NCBI GenBank assembly: GCA_030052745.1
Contig: JANBVO010000003.1
Location: forward strand, 2,140,251 to 2,204,250
From: Pleurostoma richardsiae
Lineage: Eukaryota > Ascomycota > Sordariomycetes > Calosphaeriales > Pleurostomataceae
Direction of reading: 5' to 3'
Length of the DNA: 64,000 bases
The position numbers were made by a program, and so were the translations under genes. Positions 20,028 through 30,551 of the stretch are shown piece after piece; within the stretch, counting starts at the first letter, position 1; each line of letters begins with the position of its first letter. The notes beneath the pieces were generated by a model. That model worked only from the letters and a program-made list of their open reading frames with translations, ran no database searches and was not told the DNA's origin.

Positions 20028-21087
20028 ATGTCGACCGAGATCTATCAACAGCGACAGTGCCAAAGTTGTTCCGCTTGCTTTCCGACAAACACTGAATTAC
20101 GTGCTCATCTTGAAGACTACCAGGTTGGCATCCTGTGGCCTCACTCTGGCGCCGCTAACCGGATTTTCTCCAGACTCGAGAGGAGCGTTTACGTGCTAAA
20201 GAACGCTGCTTGCATTCTGAAATTTCGAAAATACAGACCGAGATCGAGCGATGCCGACTCCATTTGCCTGCCCCCGTACCCTACGGTGGGACTGATGTGG
20301 ACGGAGACATCGACGGCGAAGAAATCCACATACATAACGCTGGGCTTCCCCTGAAAGATCCTACACAAGCCAGGCAACATCGTTGTCCTCATGAGAAATG
20401 TCGCGGAGAGAAGCAATTTGCGACACGGCAGAGACTTCGAAGACACGCTCTAATACGTACATATCCTTCACTCATTAATCATCAGCAGATAATAATATGC
20501 ATGCAGACGTTGAGTGTTTAGAGGTGTGCCTGTACTGCTTCAAGATTTTCAGGGAAGCAGGTCGGTACATACAGCACGTTGGCGGCCATACTGAAGGGGT
20601 TACCACAAAGGATGAATACATGAGCCGTGTTTGCATTGAGCTGCGCAAACGTGCGGACGAGGAATTGGATCATCTAGAACGCGAGGAAGTCTGGGTAGGA
20701 TTGGCTGGGAAACGAGTACTTGAACTAGACGAGGAAGGGACGAGGCAACCGGAAGCCAAAAGAACAAAAACGACGACAGATCGCTCGCAGATCCCACATC
20801 CAGGTATGCTCGCTGTTACCTCAATGCTCGGCCGAGGCTCTGAACAAGTAGCTCCTCTGCCTCCTCGCCCGCCGGAAGCAACTTCCGTTCCCGACGCTGC
20901 CGAATCTACTGCTCTGGGCGACTATCTCGAGACGGCTCACAACCAACTGCCTCCAGTTGCTCCTCTCTTCTCGATTCTGACTTTTCCGGGGGTTGGAGAT
21001 CTGACCTTTCCGGAGATTGACGATTTGACCTTTCTGGGGAGCGGGGACCTAGCTTTTCCAGAGAATGGGGAAGAGTATCTGTCTTGA
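20028..21087 (+). CDS. C2H2 zinc-finger-type protein with GDLTFP repeats
   Basis: Exons 20028-20123, 20174-20456 and 20507-21087 with two 50-nt introns give 319 residues. Exon 1 carries QCQSCSACF with a following LRAHLED. The main finger is CPHEKC, then RQRLRRHALIH, running straight into VECLEVCLYC, RYIQHVGGH. The second His of the C2H2 is created by the splice (C|AC); the reading that ends the intron at ATGCAG restores it. The tail after residue ~215 is low-complexity, ending in four GDLTFP-like units. Likely nuclear and DNA-binding. Its last 182 coding bases overlap the convergent gene at 20906. Confidence 0.7.
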
Positions 21088-22094
21088 ACGCGAAGTTCAC
21101 CTTAATCTTGGTGCTTATGCGCTCCATCGCATTGACTTCTTCCACCATTCCTGGTGTTCTGGAGAGCACCATCTTAGTCCACGAGAATGCCTTGTTCTCA
21201 AGCACGGCCTTTGTGGTGAAGGCAAATGTGAGTGCGGATTTGTGCTTGATCTTGAAGAGGGACCGGGCATCAAAAAACGCTCTGCAAGTTGTATCGGAGG
21301 TCAGAATGCAGATATCGCCAGATTTACGATGCGACACTAGAGTCTCGATGGGTGGCTTACACGCCGCCGTCTTCGAACGGTGTCTCGAGACCACGGCATC
21401 CCGCTTCCTGTAGATCGGAATCGGCAGTTCCGTACAGGGCGTTTTGCATGCTGGTAGTAGGTAACTCGAGTAAGTGGGAGCTTTCGTAATATATCGCGCG
21501 AGAGCCCTTGGCCCATAGCTGGACCATTAGAACGCTCAAGTCGGCCTCCTTGTTACCCATCTGGAAGCGATAAGCATGGCTGTCATATCCTTCGTGGTAG
21601 CCATATCGCAAGTACATCCCTAGATAACATATTCCGGATTCACGGAAGAGCGACTCGACAATGGCTCGGATGCGCTAGGATAATTAGCTAGTAAACAATA
21701 ACCTTATTCCTCTACGCACCTCATCACCGAGGACGCAGAGTCTGCAAAATCGCAGCCCATACACCGTTGCGATCGGGAAGTCTCTGACTTCCATCTGCTG
21801 GACACGTCTTCCCACTGTCGAATCTCGTATGCAGAAGAAGCCGTCCTTCTTGAGAGACTCCTTCGCATCCTCAAGTGAGAATTCAGCGAAGGAGTCGTGA
21901 AGAGAGGCCTCGGTTGACGCCATAAAGGGGATCATGTGTTGATGAATCGCTGCCAAATGAGTCTGGGGGAGGTGCGAAGATTCATCCCCGCCGGAAAATA
22001 CCATATTCCGGAAACGCTCTTGGAACTTTGCACCGTCTTGAAACGGGAGAGAAACGGTAATCAGCCGTTTCCTGTCATTAGAGACATGGATCAT
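20906..22094 (-). CDS. Fungal protein of unknown function, possibly dioxygenase-like
   Basis: Exons 22094-21720, 21674-21361 and 21281-20906 (introns 45 and 79 nt) give 354 residues. The middle region reads KGSRAIYYESSHL and then TPFEDGGVAFFDARSL, a layout met in uncharacterised fungal proteins that resemble phytanoyl-CoA-type dioxygenases (Tyr/Gly-Ser-His strand followed by a gly-gly and Arg strand). I cannot point to a full iron triad, so this is only a possibility. The C-terminal ~60 residues are Ser/Pro/Glu repeats (RSPERSN, QSPERSD, QPPEKSE) encoded opposite the GDLTFP repeats of the zinc-finger gene. The ATG lies inside the first unit of a palindrome array. Confidence 0.65.
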
Positions 22095-22282
22095 GATTTC
22101 ATGGTGCAGGACCTCCTCTCAACCACCCCCATGCCTCTTGGTCATGGATCATGATTCCATGATCCCTCCTAGTTTATGACAGGGATCATAATTCCATGAT
22201 ACCTTCCTAGCTTAGGACAGGGATCATAATTTTATGGTACACTACGTGCTGTCCCTCCACAGGGATCATGACTTCATGGTGC
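22088..22282. repeat. Array of five imperfect 20-bp palindromes
   Basis: Units at 22088, 22146, 22183, 22221 and 22263, each GGATCAT + 6 bp + ATGRTNC. The unit at 22146 is a perfect 7-6-7 inverted repeat (GGATCATGATTCCATGATCC). Spacing is 37-58 bp. They sit in the promoter and start region of the minus-strand gene ending at 22094. Confidence 0.7.
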
Positions 22283-22647
22283 ACGGAGAATTCCGCATAG
22301 GATCATTGCGAGGCCCCAACGATGAGACAAGTCGCCCAGTACACGAGTACTTCACCTTGCCACGTGAAAACATCCTCAGGCGTTATTAATGACATGGTAT
22401 TGGGGGGGGGGGCCAATTTTCAGCCTCACACTAACACGTAGGACGTAGTAAAAATGAAGGGAAACTGTCCAAGTGACTCTTTAGTACCTTACTACGTTCA
22501 TCATTGATTAACTAGTTGGCAGCCCGGCTATGGGATATGCCGATTACACCAAGCAGAAGTAGAAGCTCTCCATGCATCATCTCAAACCAGTCGCTCCCTT
22601 TTGAGCAACTTCGCTGCGTACACATGAATGGACATAGCAGTGCTGTC
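22283..22647. other. Intergenic
   Basis: 365 bp; contains an 11-G run at 22402-22412 and nothing else I can name. Confidence 0.4.
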
Positions 22648-22930
22648 TCATTCTACATTGCTTTCGTCCTCTGCGGGCGAATTCTCGTCCTCCTCGCTGT
22701 GGAACCCTCCTTTGTCGTTATGGGAAGTGCAAATGCCGCACTTATAATGTTGATTGGCGTAATCGCGATCGTTTTGGCAGTTTTTGCCGTGACAGACCAG
22801 GACTTTGTCTTCGTTGTTGTGACCGCACTTGTATTAGTTAGCCACTTGGACTGAGGAGGAAGAAAGATACGTGACTGACCACACAACACTTCCACGTGGA
22901 TCCCTTCTTTGGCCCTGCCAGTGACTTCAT
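22648..22930 (-). CDS. Small Cys/His-rich (zinc-ribbon-like) protein
   Basis: Exon 1 22930-22871 and exon 2 22827-22648 (43-nt intron, GTATCT donor, GCTAACT branch) give 79 residues. The order is TWKCC, HCGHNNED, VLVCHGKNC, HYKCGICTSH, then an acidic tail. Paired CxxC/CxxH-type groups (W-x-C-C, C-G-H, C-x4-C, C-x2-C) look like a metal-binding ribbon, a pattern found in small secreted-like or nuclear orphans of filamentous fungi. No signal peptide. An antisense hydrophobic frame across the same bases is judged a shadow. Confidence 0.6.
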
Positions 22931-24255
22931 GATAGTGAAAACTGGCTTGAGATTCAGCTTGGTAGAGGAAAACTGGGACGTTGTTTGATCTGTGGATCAG
23001 GGTGCTTGTGTGCCTGCACTCTATGGGGCTGTGACGATCTGTTTCGTACAGGGAAAGTGGTAAAAAATGTATAGCGATCAGGGGCCTTATATGCCTTTGG
23101 CCAAGCGTCCACGTAGGTCATCTGCAAACTGCTGAGAAGACCGAGTAGAACCTATGCAACGCCATATCCGCCATACGGTTTGATTGTGCGCTCATCTTCC
23201 GGTGAGTTCAGGATCAACATGCATATTGCATGGACTCGGGGATAACGTTCTCTTTTGGGAGGGGGCTGCTGGTCTAGAGGCTGGCACCGAACACATCGCG
23301 GTCATCCGGCCGTATTGCGTGTTGACAACTCATGTCTCATGTGGGCTCAGAAGGCTATGGTGAGAGACGTGGTGGATATCCCACTTTCACTGGCCACCGT
23401 GAGACTGGCCTCACTGCAGTCTATGCTGCATTCGTAGCGTGCAAAGAAAGCTGCCTCGTTTGTGACTTCGGACACGTCGGCCAATAATGGAGGCCTAGTG
23501 TCTAGAGCTGCATATGCAGCATGAATCAGGGCTCTCGCGGTGGTGATGCTACTTGCAGGAACAGCTCTCCCTCGGCACAGCAGAGGTGGAGATAGTCAAG
23601 GTTTGCTAACGCAGCAGTTTCGGAATCACTACGGTCCATATGCTCCTTCCTAATCAGACGACGTGGGAGAAACGGGGGATATGGCTAACGATCAACTCCT
23701 TGGTTTGTTCGTACCAGACTACCAGTTAATATCGGCGTGGTTGGCGAGATGATAAGTATCTTCGACTTACATCGACGCCCATAAGATCATATCCGAAGGC
23801 CCGGACAGTGTTCAGCCCCCGCGAGGGTCTCTTGTATCTGGCCTGGTCATCACCACGTATAAGAATGCCCCCTCCCCCCGCCATGACTTCCCAAAGTCAC
23901 TCCGAATCGTGAATCACGCAAGACTCTAATTCCTCCCGAGGCGTCCACTTCATGCTTTCTAAGTGCTGCCTACCGCCGCCAATCTACAGACAACCAAGTA
24001 CCTGTAAGAAGACATACAACGCCTGTGATAAGAATCTCTAGACTGACCATTGTCCAGAGCTGTGTGCCCAGCTCGACATTTCGTCAGTGACGAGAACACG
24101 TCTGTAAGTACACCATTGAGGCTCGGAGCCATGTGACCCGTACAGTGTCTCGCTATTCAGCTCAGATGCTCTTTCGAAGGAAGCTAACTTTGATATTCGC
24201 AGCCAACAACTCTTCAGCCTCAACTATATCTGTCTCTAATTGTGCCCCTGGCGAT
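22931..24255. other. Long gene-poor stretch
   Basis: 1.3 kb without a supported gene. A TATA-like CGTATAAGAA occurs near 23857. Confidence 0.4.
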
Positions 24256-24504
24256 ATGTCAAACACTCAGCAAAACGGTACCAATTCGTCGGACAGCGGC
24301 TGTTCGGACTCTCCCGCACGGTCTACTCAGCCTGCTGAAGAGCATATCACCGGTGTCAACGGCGTTGATGGTTCTGGCAATGAAGGCCAGGACAGGGTTC
24401 TGGGTGATGAAGTCCCTGTTGAACCAACTGGGGATTTACACCAGGACACAATTGGCCGTGGGGTTGACTTGGGCCAGGGTGGCAATCCTGAAGAAGTTGT
24501 CTAA
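24256..24504 (+). CDS. Possible small acidic disordered protein
   Basis: 82 residues from ATG 24256 (MSNTQQNGTNSSDSG). Ser/Asn-rich at first, then Gly/Asp/Glu-rich, with no hydrophobic core. A branch-like GCTAACTTT and a CAG lie upstream, so it might be one exon of a larger transcript. No family recognised. Confidence 0.35.
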   Translation: MSNTQQNGTNSSDSGCSDSPARSTQPAEEHITGVNGVDGSGNEGQDRVLGDEVPVEPTGDLHQDTIGRGVDLGQGGNPEEVV

Positions 24505-24908
24505 GACATTGCCTGACGGTAATTGAGGTCGTCAGCGCGAGCGTGGATCTCAAAACTGGCATTAGTCTAAATCAAACGGACCTGTGAGACTATCTACAAC
24601 AATCATTTTGCGGACTTTCCCTTTGCTTGGAATGTGGTCTGTGATACCAGATTAGTCACGTCGGATCGCCGGAGCGTTGTTTCTCCAGACCGATGACGTG
24701 GGCCGTCGAGACTCCGCCACGTAGAGAAAGTAAGCTTCGTGCCTGACCTTAAGAGATTTGCGCATTAAAGGCCATATGCGACGCAGCCGTGTGAGGAGTA
24801 CCACGTCCCAGACTGCCACTGATATATGTATTTAAGTATGAACTAGACCCGGCGACAAAAGCCTGCCTTCGATATCTCCAAGGGACGAGATTTTCACACC
24901 TGCACAAG
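24505..24908. other. Intergenic
   Basis: 404 bp; no gene or repeat seen. Confidence 0.4.
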
Positions 24909-25468
24909 ATGGAAAACAACACCTTCGTTCTCACAGACGCTTATCGGAATTTACTGATTGAGGCATCTCGAGATGCCCATCAAGAGTCTCTACATTGGAA
25001 GCGGTTCCCCAATAGGCCCGAGGATGCTTCGGAAGTCTACGTGTCTGAGACGCGCACTGACGTACAGAAACGTCTGGTCCATCGGTTTCTCAATGACCAT
25101 GTATGTGTGTTCTATCTATGTATAAAACTCCTAGCTAAGTAAAGCCTCAGAAGACTCGATTTCTTCGCAACTACCAGATGTTTATTCGAGGACCTTACAG
25201 AATGGTTCGTGGCAGCGTCTATCTCAAGGACGGAAGCATGATAATTCTTCCTCTCATCAGAGACGATCCAGTTCCAGAAGGCCATGTAATTCGCCGTTCC
25301 TCTCGAGGTGTAACATCACCTGTTGACTGGGCAACATGTAATCCCGTTGTGATTCCCCCAGGTGACTCTCTGGAGTCGAAGGAGGGCGATATACGGTATA
25401 TGGTGGTGCAGTTCTTGACGATGACTGGGAGCGATGCGGAGAGTATAGAGGGTACGAAGAAGCCCTAG
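24909..25468 (+). CDS. Orphan two-exon protein
   Basis: Exons 24909-25100 and 25151-25468 with a 50-nt intron (GTATGT donor, GCTAAG branch, CTCAG acceptor) give 169 residues. A helical N-terminus (MENNTFVLTDAYRNLL) leads to a strand-rich second half (RGSVYLKDGSMIILPLI, then PPGDSLESKEGDIRYMVVQF). Soluble, with no known motif. It converges on the gene at 25465 and the two stop codons share a CTAG. Confidence 0.65.
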
Positions 25469-27610
25469 ACAGAAGGACTATCTTCGCCAGGATAATCAAT
25501 AAAATCATCGAATCCGAATGATTCGCTATTCTCAAGCCCGAAAGTGTCCAGCGGTACGCCGTCGCGCTCTGACTCGAAATGTGAAGCAGCCTCCATCGCG
25601 CCAAAAAGGTCTTCTCGGTCAAAGCGGGTCTCTGACTCGAGCGGATATCTATCCGCATCCTGGGCTTGTCCCTCGCCGATGCGTTCAATGGCTGAATGAG
25701 CCTGGCCTGGAAGGTCGATCATTCTCCCACAAGAAGAGTCACCGAGAGCATCGGTCGCACACACAGCACTGACAAGAGCGTGGATGCAGCGGCTGGTACC
25801 ACAGTGATAGCATGAGAAACTCTCATTGATTGAGGGATGAACGCAGATCTCACCCAGAGACGTGGTCGCACGATCTTCGTTACCGGACGGAATCTCCTTG
25901 GACCCCGGTTTGTCCAAGAAAGAGGTAGAAGCGCCTTCATCAACAGGTATATCAGGACACATGGACTGTTGCTGGACCATGGCGTGCTCGAGATCGTGCG
26001 AGGGGGAGTCCGCTCTTGTAGCGTCCGGCCGCAAAGCATCATCTTGCCTTGGTACGTGCCTATACGTGACCTGGTTGTCTCGCTCGTTGGCAAGTGGGTC
26101 GGCCGCTCCTGTGGCAGAGTTCCAGCGCTGATCGCGTGTTTCAACGCAGGACTGCTGAGGTGAGGGTTCCATCTGAGGAAGAGTACTGTCCGGCTCGGCT
26201 ATAGACGTCCCTTCGACGGTCGATGGTAGTGATTGCTCAGTCTGGGCATACTCAATCCGAGGCACAGTGTCGGCATCCGAGCGACTAGGAGCTGAGAAAC
26301 AAGAGTCTTCAGCGCCGCAATTGATCCTATCATCAGGGCTGGCTTGTCCTGATACCCCTTCATATCTAGAACTGATAGACGCACGTCGAATGGAGGGAGA
26401 TTCTTCATGACTCCTCGTCTCTCGTTCAAGGACAGGCGCGTTTCGGTTGTCGGTATGAGGCCGTCTCCGCTTTGCCGTTGGGTGATCGGTTGGAAACTGT
26501 CTTCGCTGCCTTTTTGGGAAGCGACTCCCGCCTGGGTTTGGAGTAGGTGGTGCGCACGCTGCGAGACCTGTTTCTTCGGGCTGTTCCATCCGCTGGTACC
26601 AAGTCTCGAAATGCGATTTCGAGAAATATCTAGCTTGCATGGCGTCACAAACCTTATCGTAGTGATCTACTCCTAATCTTCTTCGGAGGTTTGCCCAGAC
26701 GAAGAAAGGAAGATAGAGAGGCAGTGCGGCCTGAATCTCGGCTTGAAGTGCATCAGGAGGTTTTATTTTAGTCTTGATTTCTCGATGGAAACTCTTTCTG
26801 AATTTGGATCTTGCGAGGCTGTCGTACGTTGAGACCGTCATCTCGGCTACATACTTCATCAGCACAAATTCAGGATCATATGTCGAAAAACGTACCATAG
26901 AGGAACATTTCGAACCCGCGGTGATAGAAATCGTCATACAACAAATGCATCTGCTGCGTGACCCATATAGCCACATCTCGATACATTTGTAGCGTTTTCG
27001 ACGTGGCCTTGCATGATGCTGAGCGAATCCTGCTGAGGAACTCTCTCATGGAATTGTCGACGTCTTCCATCTTCATCCCTAACTCGAGAGCAACGCAGCA
27101 CTCTCCAAAGAACACAAGACTCCCGAAGGAAGACAATGCCACAGCGCGCTGAGCGTCAGCCGCTGCCTGTCCAGCTTCGACAGCCCGATTGGCAAGATAA
27201 TCCCGAATCTGGAGATGCGTATAGGCAAGAGATGGCTCTTTAGTCCCGGCTTGTTGTCTCGGTGACAGGATAGTGCTTAATGCAGTCAAGATGCCGTCGG
27301 CGTTGCTGATACCAAGGTTCTTTCTTTTCTGCTCCCATTGCCGTTCATCTTTAGGAATTCGGTCAATGAAATTACCTACGGCTGTGTGGCTCGGTCCACT
27401 CCCATTGTCGGCCTCGTTGCATTGTTCATGGTGGTCAAAGACGGAATCTTCGGGTGCCCACTGGATGACTTCCAAGACAGACGCAGGTGGAGAGGGCGGC
27501 GTATTCCGGAGCTTGAGTTGTTCTTCGAGATTAGACGCATACTCTATAAGCTCCGCGATGTTCTTGGCGCACTGTGGATTGCTACACGGCTTATACCAAT
27601 GCCAATTCAT
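25465..27610 (-). CDS. Large orphan protein with nuclear-localisation-like segment and acidic tail
   Basis: Exon 1 27610-26896 and exon 2 26846-25465 (49-nt intron, GTACGT donor, GTAG acceptor) give 698 residues. The first ~330 residues are helical and look folded. A basic cluster KRQRRQFPTDHPTAKRRRP lies near residue 355, typical of a nuclear localisation signal. The remaining half is Ser/Asp/Glu-rich with a CYHCGTSRCIH segment and an acidic-aromatic end (SFGFDDFIDYPGED) like a transactivation tail. A transcription-related role is possible but unproven; no DNA-binding domain is recognised. Confidence 0.7.
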
Positions 27611-28047
27611 CGTGGGAAAGCGTGCTTGTTGGTGTGAAGTTCAAGTGAGACCCCCGAGCATGAGCAATGTCGTTTCGCGCTAACCCAGATCTGGTTTTCA
27701 GGAAATTCCTGAAAACCGGAAAGGATCTAGCGTCGAAATACGGAGGAGGTACAAGCAGGAATATGTTATGCCGAAGATCGACGCTCGCATGTTGCTTATT
27801 CGAGGCTTCTTCGAGGACTAGGGTGACTGGAGGGCATCCCATGCTTGATAGCCACCATCTCAGACCCCCGCTCTGTAAGCCGTGCCATCAAATCATGCAA
27901 TTAACATATTGGGCAGGTACGCGTTCAAAGCTGGAAGATAAATGTGAGATGTCCCCGGCTAGTAGAAGTGCACTTTCCTGCAACCCACTACGGTTGCCTT
28001 CTTTGCCTTGCCATATCTGTCTCTACGCCGCGTTACCACTCCTGGAA
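27611..28047. other. Intergenic, divergent promoter
   Basis: 437 bp between divergent genes. Part is open in the downstream frame (27667-28047) but lacks features. A GGTTTTCAGGAAATTCCTGAAAACC inverted repeat (perfect 12-bp arms) sits at about 27693-27717. Confidence 0.4.
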
Positions 28048-28855
28048 ATGCCACACGACATCATTGACACACAAGTTGCCCTAGCAGCAGCCGCGTTTGC
28101 GGCGACTGCAGTCTTTGAAGGCGTCTACACTTGTCGGTCGGTGATTCTATCAATCTTCGATCGACTTGTCAGAGTCAAGCCGCAGAAGCCGGCCTCGTTG
28201 AATTGGGTGTCGTTCTCTTCCTGGATCTTCTTTACGGTCGGTGGAACCATTACTGCCGCCCTCTTCAGTCTTGCCAGGAATGGTCACTTTGATCATCGTA
28301 TGGTCTACCCACTCTTTGCTGCTTGGCGGGCTGTATCTGTTATGTCTATCACCGCTTTCGAGGTACTTCGAGATCAGGCTGTTTGCCTAGAATAGTGCTA
28401 ATATTTCACAGGTTATCGAGGTTGTGTACCCTATCCGGGATGTGCTCCAGACTATTGGTGCTACATGGGGAGACTCATTCCTTTGGGCTGGAATTTTGTT
28501 GCAGCTCTGTCTTGCCAGCCTAGGACTCTGGCAGCTCATGGTGTGTGGTCACGAGTTCCTGTGGACTCTTCCATGCGTTTCTCATGTTAGCATCGCCATT
28601 GTTGCGATCATGATCAATGCTCATGTGAACAAATTGGAACACTTCGACAATCACGACCATAGAAAGCGCTGGAGGTTTTGGTGTTTGGCAGCCACTGGTA
28701 TTACGGTGTCTGTAGGTTCGATTGTGGTAGCAGTGTTCAGCTGGGAGGGTCGACCTCTAACGCAGTGTCTGCTGTGCATGGTCGTGTTCGTGGAGATGGC
28801 CACGTGGAGATGGTATCTGCATAAAGGACTCAATGTCGATTTTGAGCTGCTCTGA
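28048..28855 (+). CDS. Seven-helix integral membrane protein of unknown function
   Basis: Exons 28048-28362 and 28412-28855 (49-nt intron) give 252 residues. Seven hydrophobic segments are visible: around VALAAAAFAATAVF, FSSWIFFTVGGTITAALF, AAWRAVSVMSITAFEVI, ILLQLCLASLGLW, VSIAIVAIMI, LAATGITVSVGSIVVAVF and CLLCMVVFVEMATW. Basic residues cluster in the loop after helix 1 (RLVRVKPQKP). ATG 28048 was chosen because it directly precedes helix 1, although the frame is open upstream. It resembles generic fungal orphan seven-helix proteins; no receptor or transporter motif is seen. Confidence 0.65.
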
Positions 28856-29166
28856 CTGGCAAACAGCTTGGATCTACATCAAGGATGCTGAGTTGTAGGC
28901 TCCTGTGCAGCCTGGCCACTGTGAGAGGATAGAGGCAGGATCTTGTAGGGGCTGGGCCGCGAACCACAAGTACCAGCTGGCCAGGGGTTCGTTTTATTCC
29001 CGCAAATGCAACTTTCAAGGGTATTCTGCAGCTTCATGCAGGCAAGGGGATCAAGTCACAGTTGTAGGCGATCTACGGACGCAAGGCTGCAGAGGAGAGT
29101 ATATAAAGTCCTAGATCCCCCGAATACCTCTCGGTTGAACAGCTAGACTTACCCACCGATTCTACA
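28856..29166. other. Intergenic
   Basis: 311 bp; the only feature is the TATA box at 29100. Confidence 0.4.
29100..29106 (+). promoter_or_regulatory. TATA box of the gene at 29167
   Basis: TATAAAG (within GTATATAAAGTCC) lies 61 bp before ATG 29167. Confidence 0.5.
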
Positions 29167-29981
29167 ATGCCCGACTCTCTTGTACACGATCAGACGAAGA
29201 CCTCAGCAATTACCGTTTCTATCACTATTATTACCAGACATGGAGAACGGACTCGTACATATGACCAGGTGGCTCTGCAGAGGCGGAGGCTGGCACGGCA
29301 AGAGCTGGTGGCCTGGCGGGAGCTGTCAAAGACCGACATGACCCTCTCAATCGCCCTCCAGATGGCCCTTTATTACCTGAACCCTCCCTGTCGTTGCCTC
29401 GGCATCGAGTGGAAACCACTTCGCTATCTTCCTGCGTGGCGCGAGCGCTCAAAGGCTCTTATTCACAAATTCCCAGCCGAGGCGAGCGTTACCCTCTTCA
29501 TATTCCGAGAAGTGCTCTCCGGAGTGGCCTCCGCTCTCCTTCGTCCTCTTCCATCTCCGACGCTTGTCTCTGTGGAGATGAACATTGCCGTGGACAGCAC
29601 AGGCTACGACAGCTACCCTCGACTGTCGATCCACGTCCGCGTACTGTGTTCGCTGCGCTCTGTCGGGACTTGCTGCATAGAGACGGCAGCCGCAGCCTAG
29701 ATGCTGAGGCAGCTTGCTTGATCGCAGGCAACTCGTGGTTGGACGACTCCCCTCTGACCATCGCTAGCCGACTTCGAAACAGTGTTCTCTTGCCGACAAT
29801 ATCCGAACGAGATGAAGAGTCCACAACAGCCTCGAAAGACTCTCCGACTACGCAAGACGAGCTCGTGGACAGCTTGCTAGCACGACCAGCGAACATACTC
29901 TTCGAGCAAGACGATCCAACTGGGCACACCGTGTACTACATCAGGAAGGAATTGGAAGAAATTCAGGCTCGAGGGAGATGA
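29167..29981 (+). CDS. Orphan protein
   Basis: Exons 29167-29645 and 29690-29981 joined by a 44-nt intron (GTGTTC donor, GGCAG acceptor) give 256 residues. Without splicing the first frame stops at 29700. Exon 1 has Arg-rich helices (RRRLARQELVAWREL) and a hydrophobic LFIFREVLSGVASALL stretch; exon 2 is acidic and ends YYIRKELEEIQ. The donor is weak, so the junction is the least certain part. No family recognised. Confidence 0.5.
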
Positions 29982-30551
29982 AGCAGACACTGTCCTAGCG
30001 TGTCCGAGGCCGAGACGAGGTCGAGAACCAGGTCTGAGAGGCAGGAGGCAGAGGAGTCACAAAGACCATGATCTGTGACAGGAACCGACATGAATAAAGA
30101 CGTAAACAACCGGCAATGGAGGTTTTCGGCACGATCCCAAGACTTATCTGTGGCTATAGCCTGATGCTTCTCCAAAGTCTCCAACAGTGTCTCCCGCCGG
30201 TATCAGTGAGCCCCTTAGAGGCACCACTTGTTTGGCTTGAGCATGACCGCGTCTCTAGCTCGGCTCGGAAGCTTCTTTTTCACTGTCGAGTGGTCTCCCC
30301 ATAATGGTATGCAGGCCAGCGGAACCGCTCCCATTCGTAGAAGTACTTATTGGTCGACGAAGACGCCGCAGAGCATCCTCCGTGGATGATGACCCCGCCT
30401 CCAGTCATGATCCTGCATACGTCGGGAGCTAAAGGCACGGTCTACTGTAGGGACACGCAGCTACATGACTGGGCTCGTCTGGAGTGGAATTTGTATAGAA
30501 GGCAAGCACTCCCCCTCCCGATGTGGTTGATCTCGGCTCAAGCAATCTGAC
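29982..30551. other. Intergenic
   Basis: 570 bp with no supported gene. Confidence 0.4.

Noticed and set aside
22516-22854. Hydrophobic 112-codon plus-strand frame looking like a membrane protein
   Set aside because: It lies opposite the better-supported spliced Cys/His protein, whose codons explain the apparent hydrophobicity.
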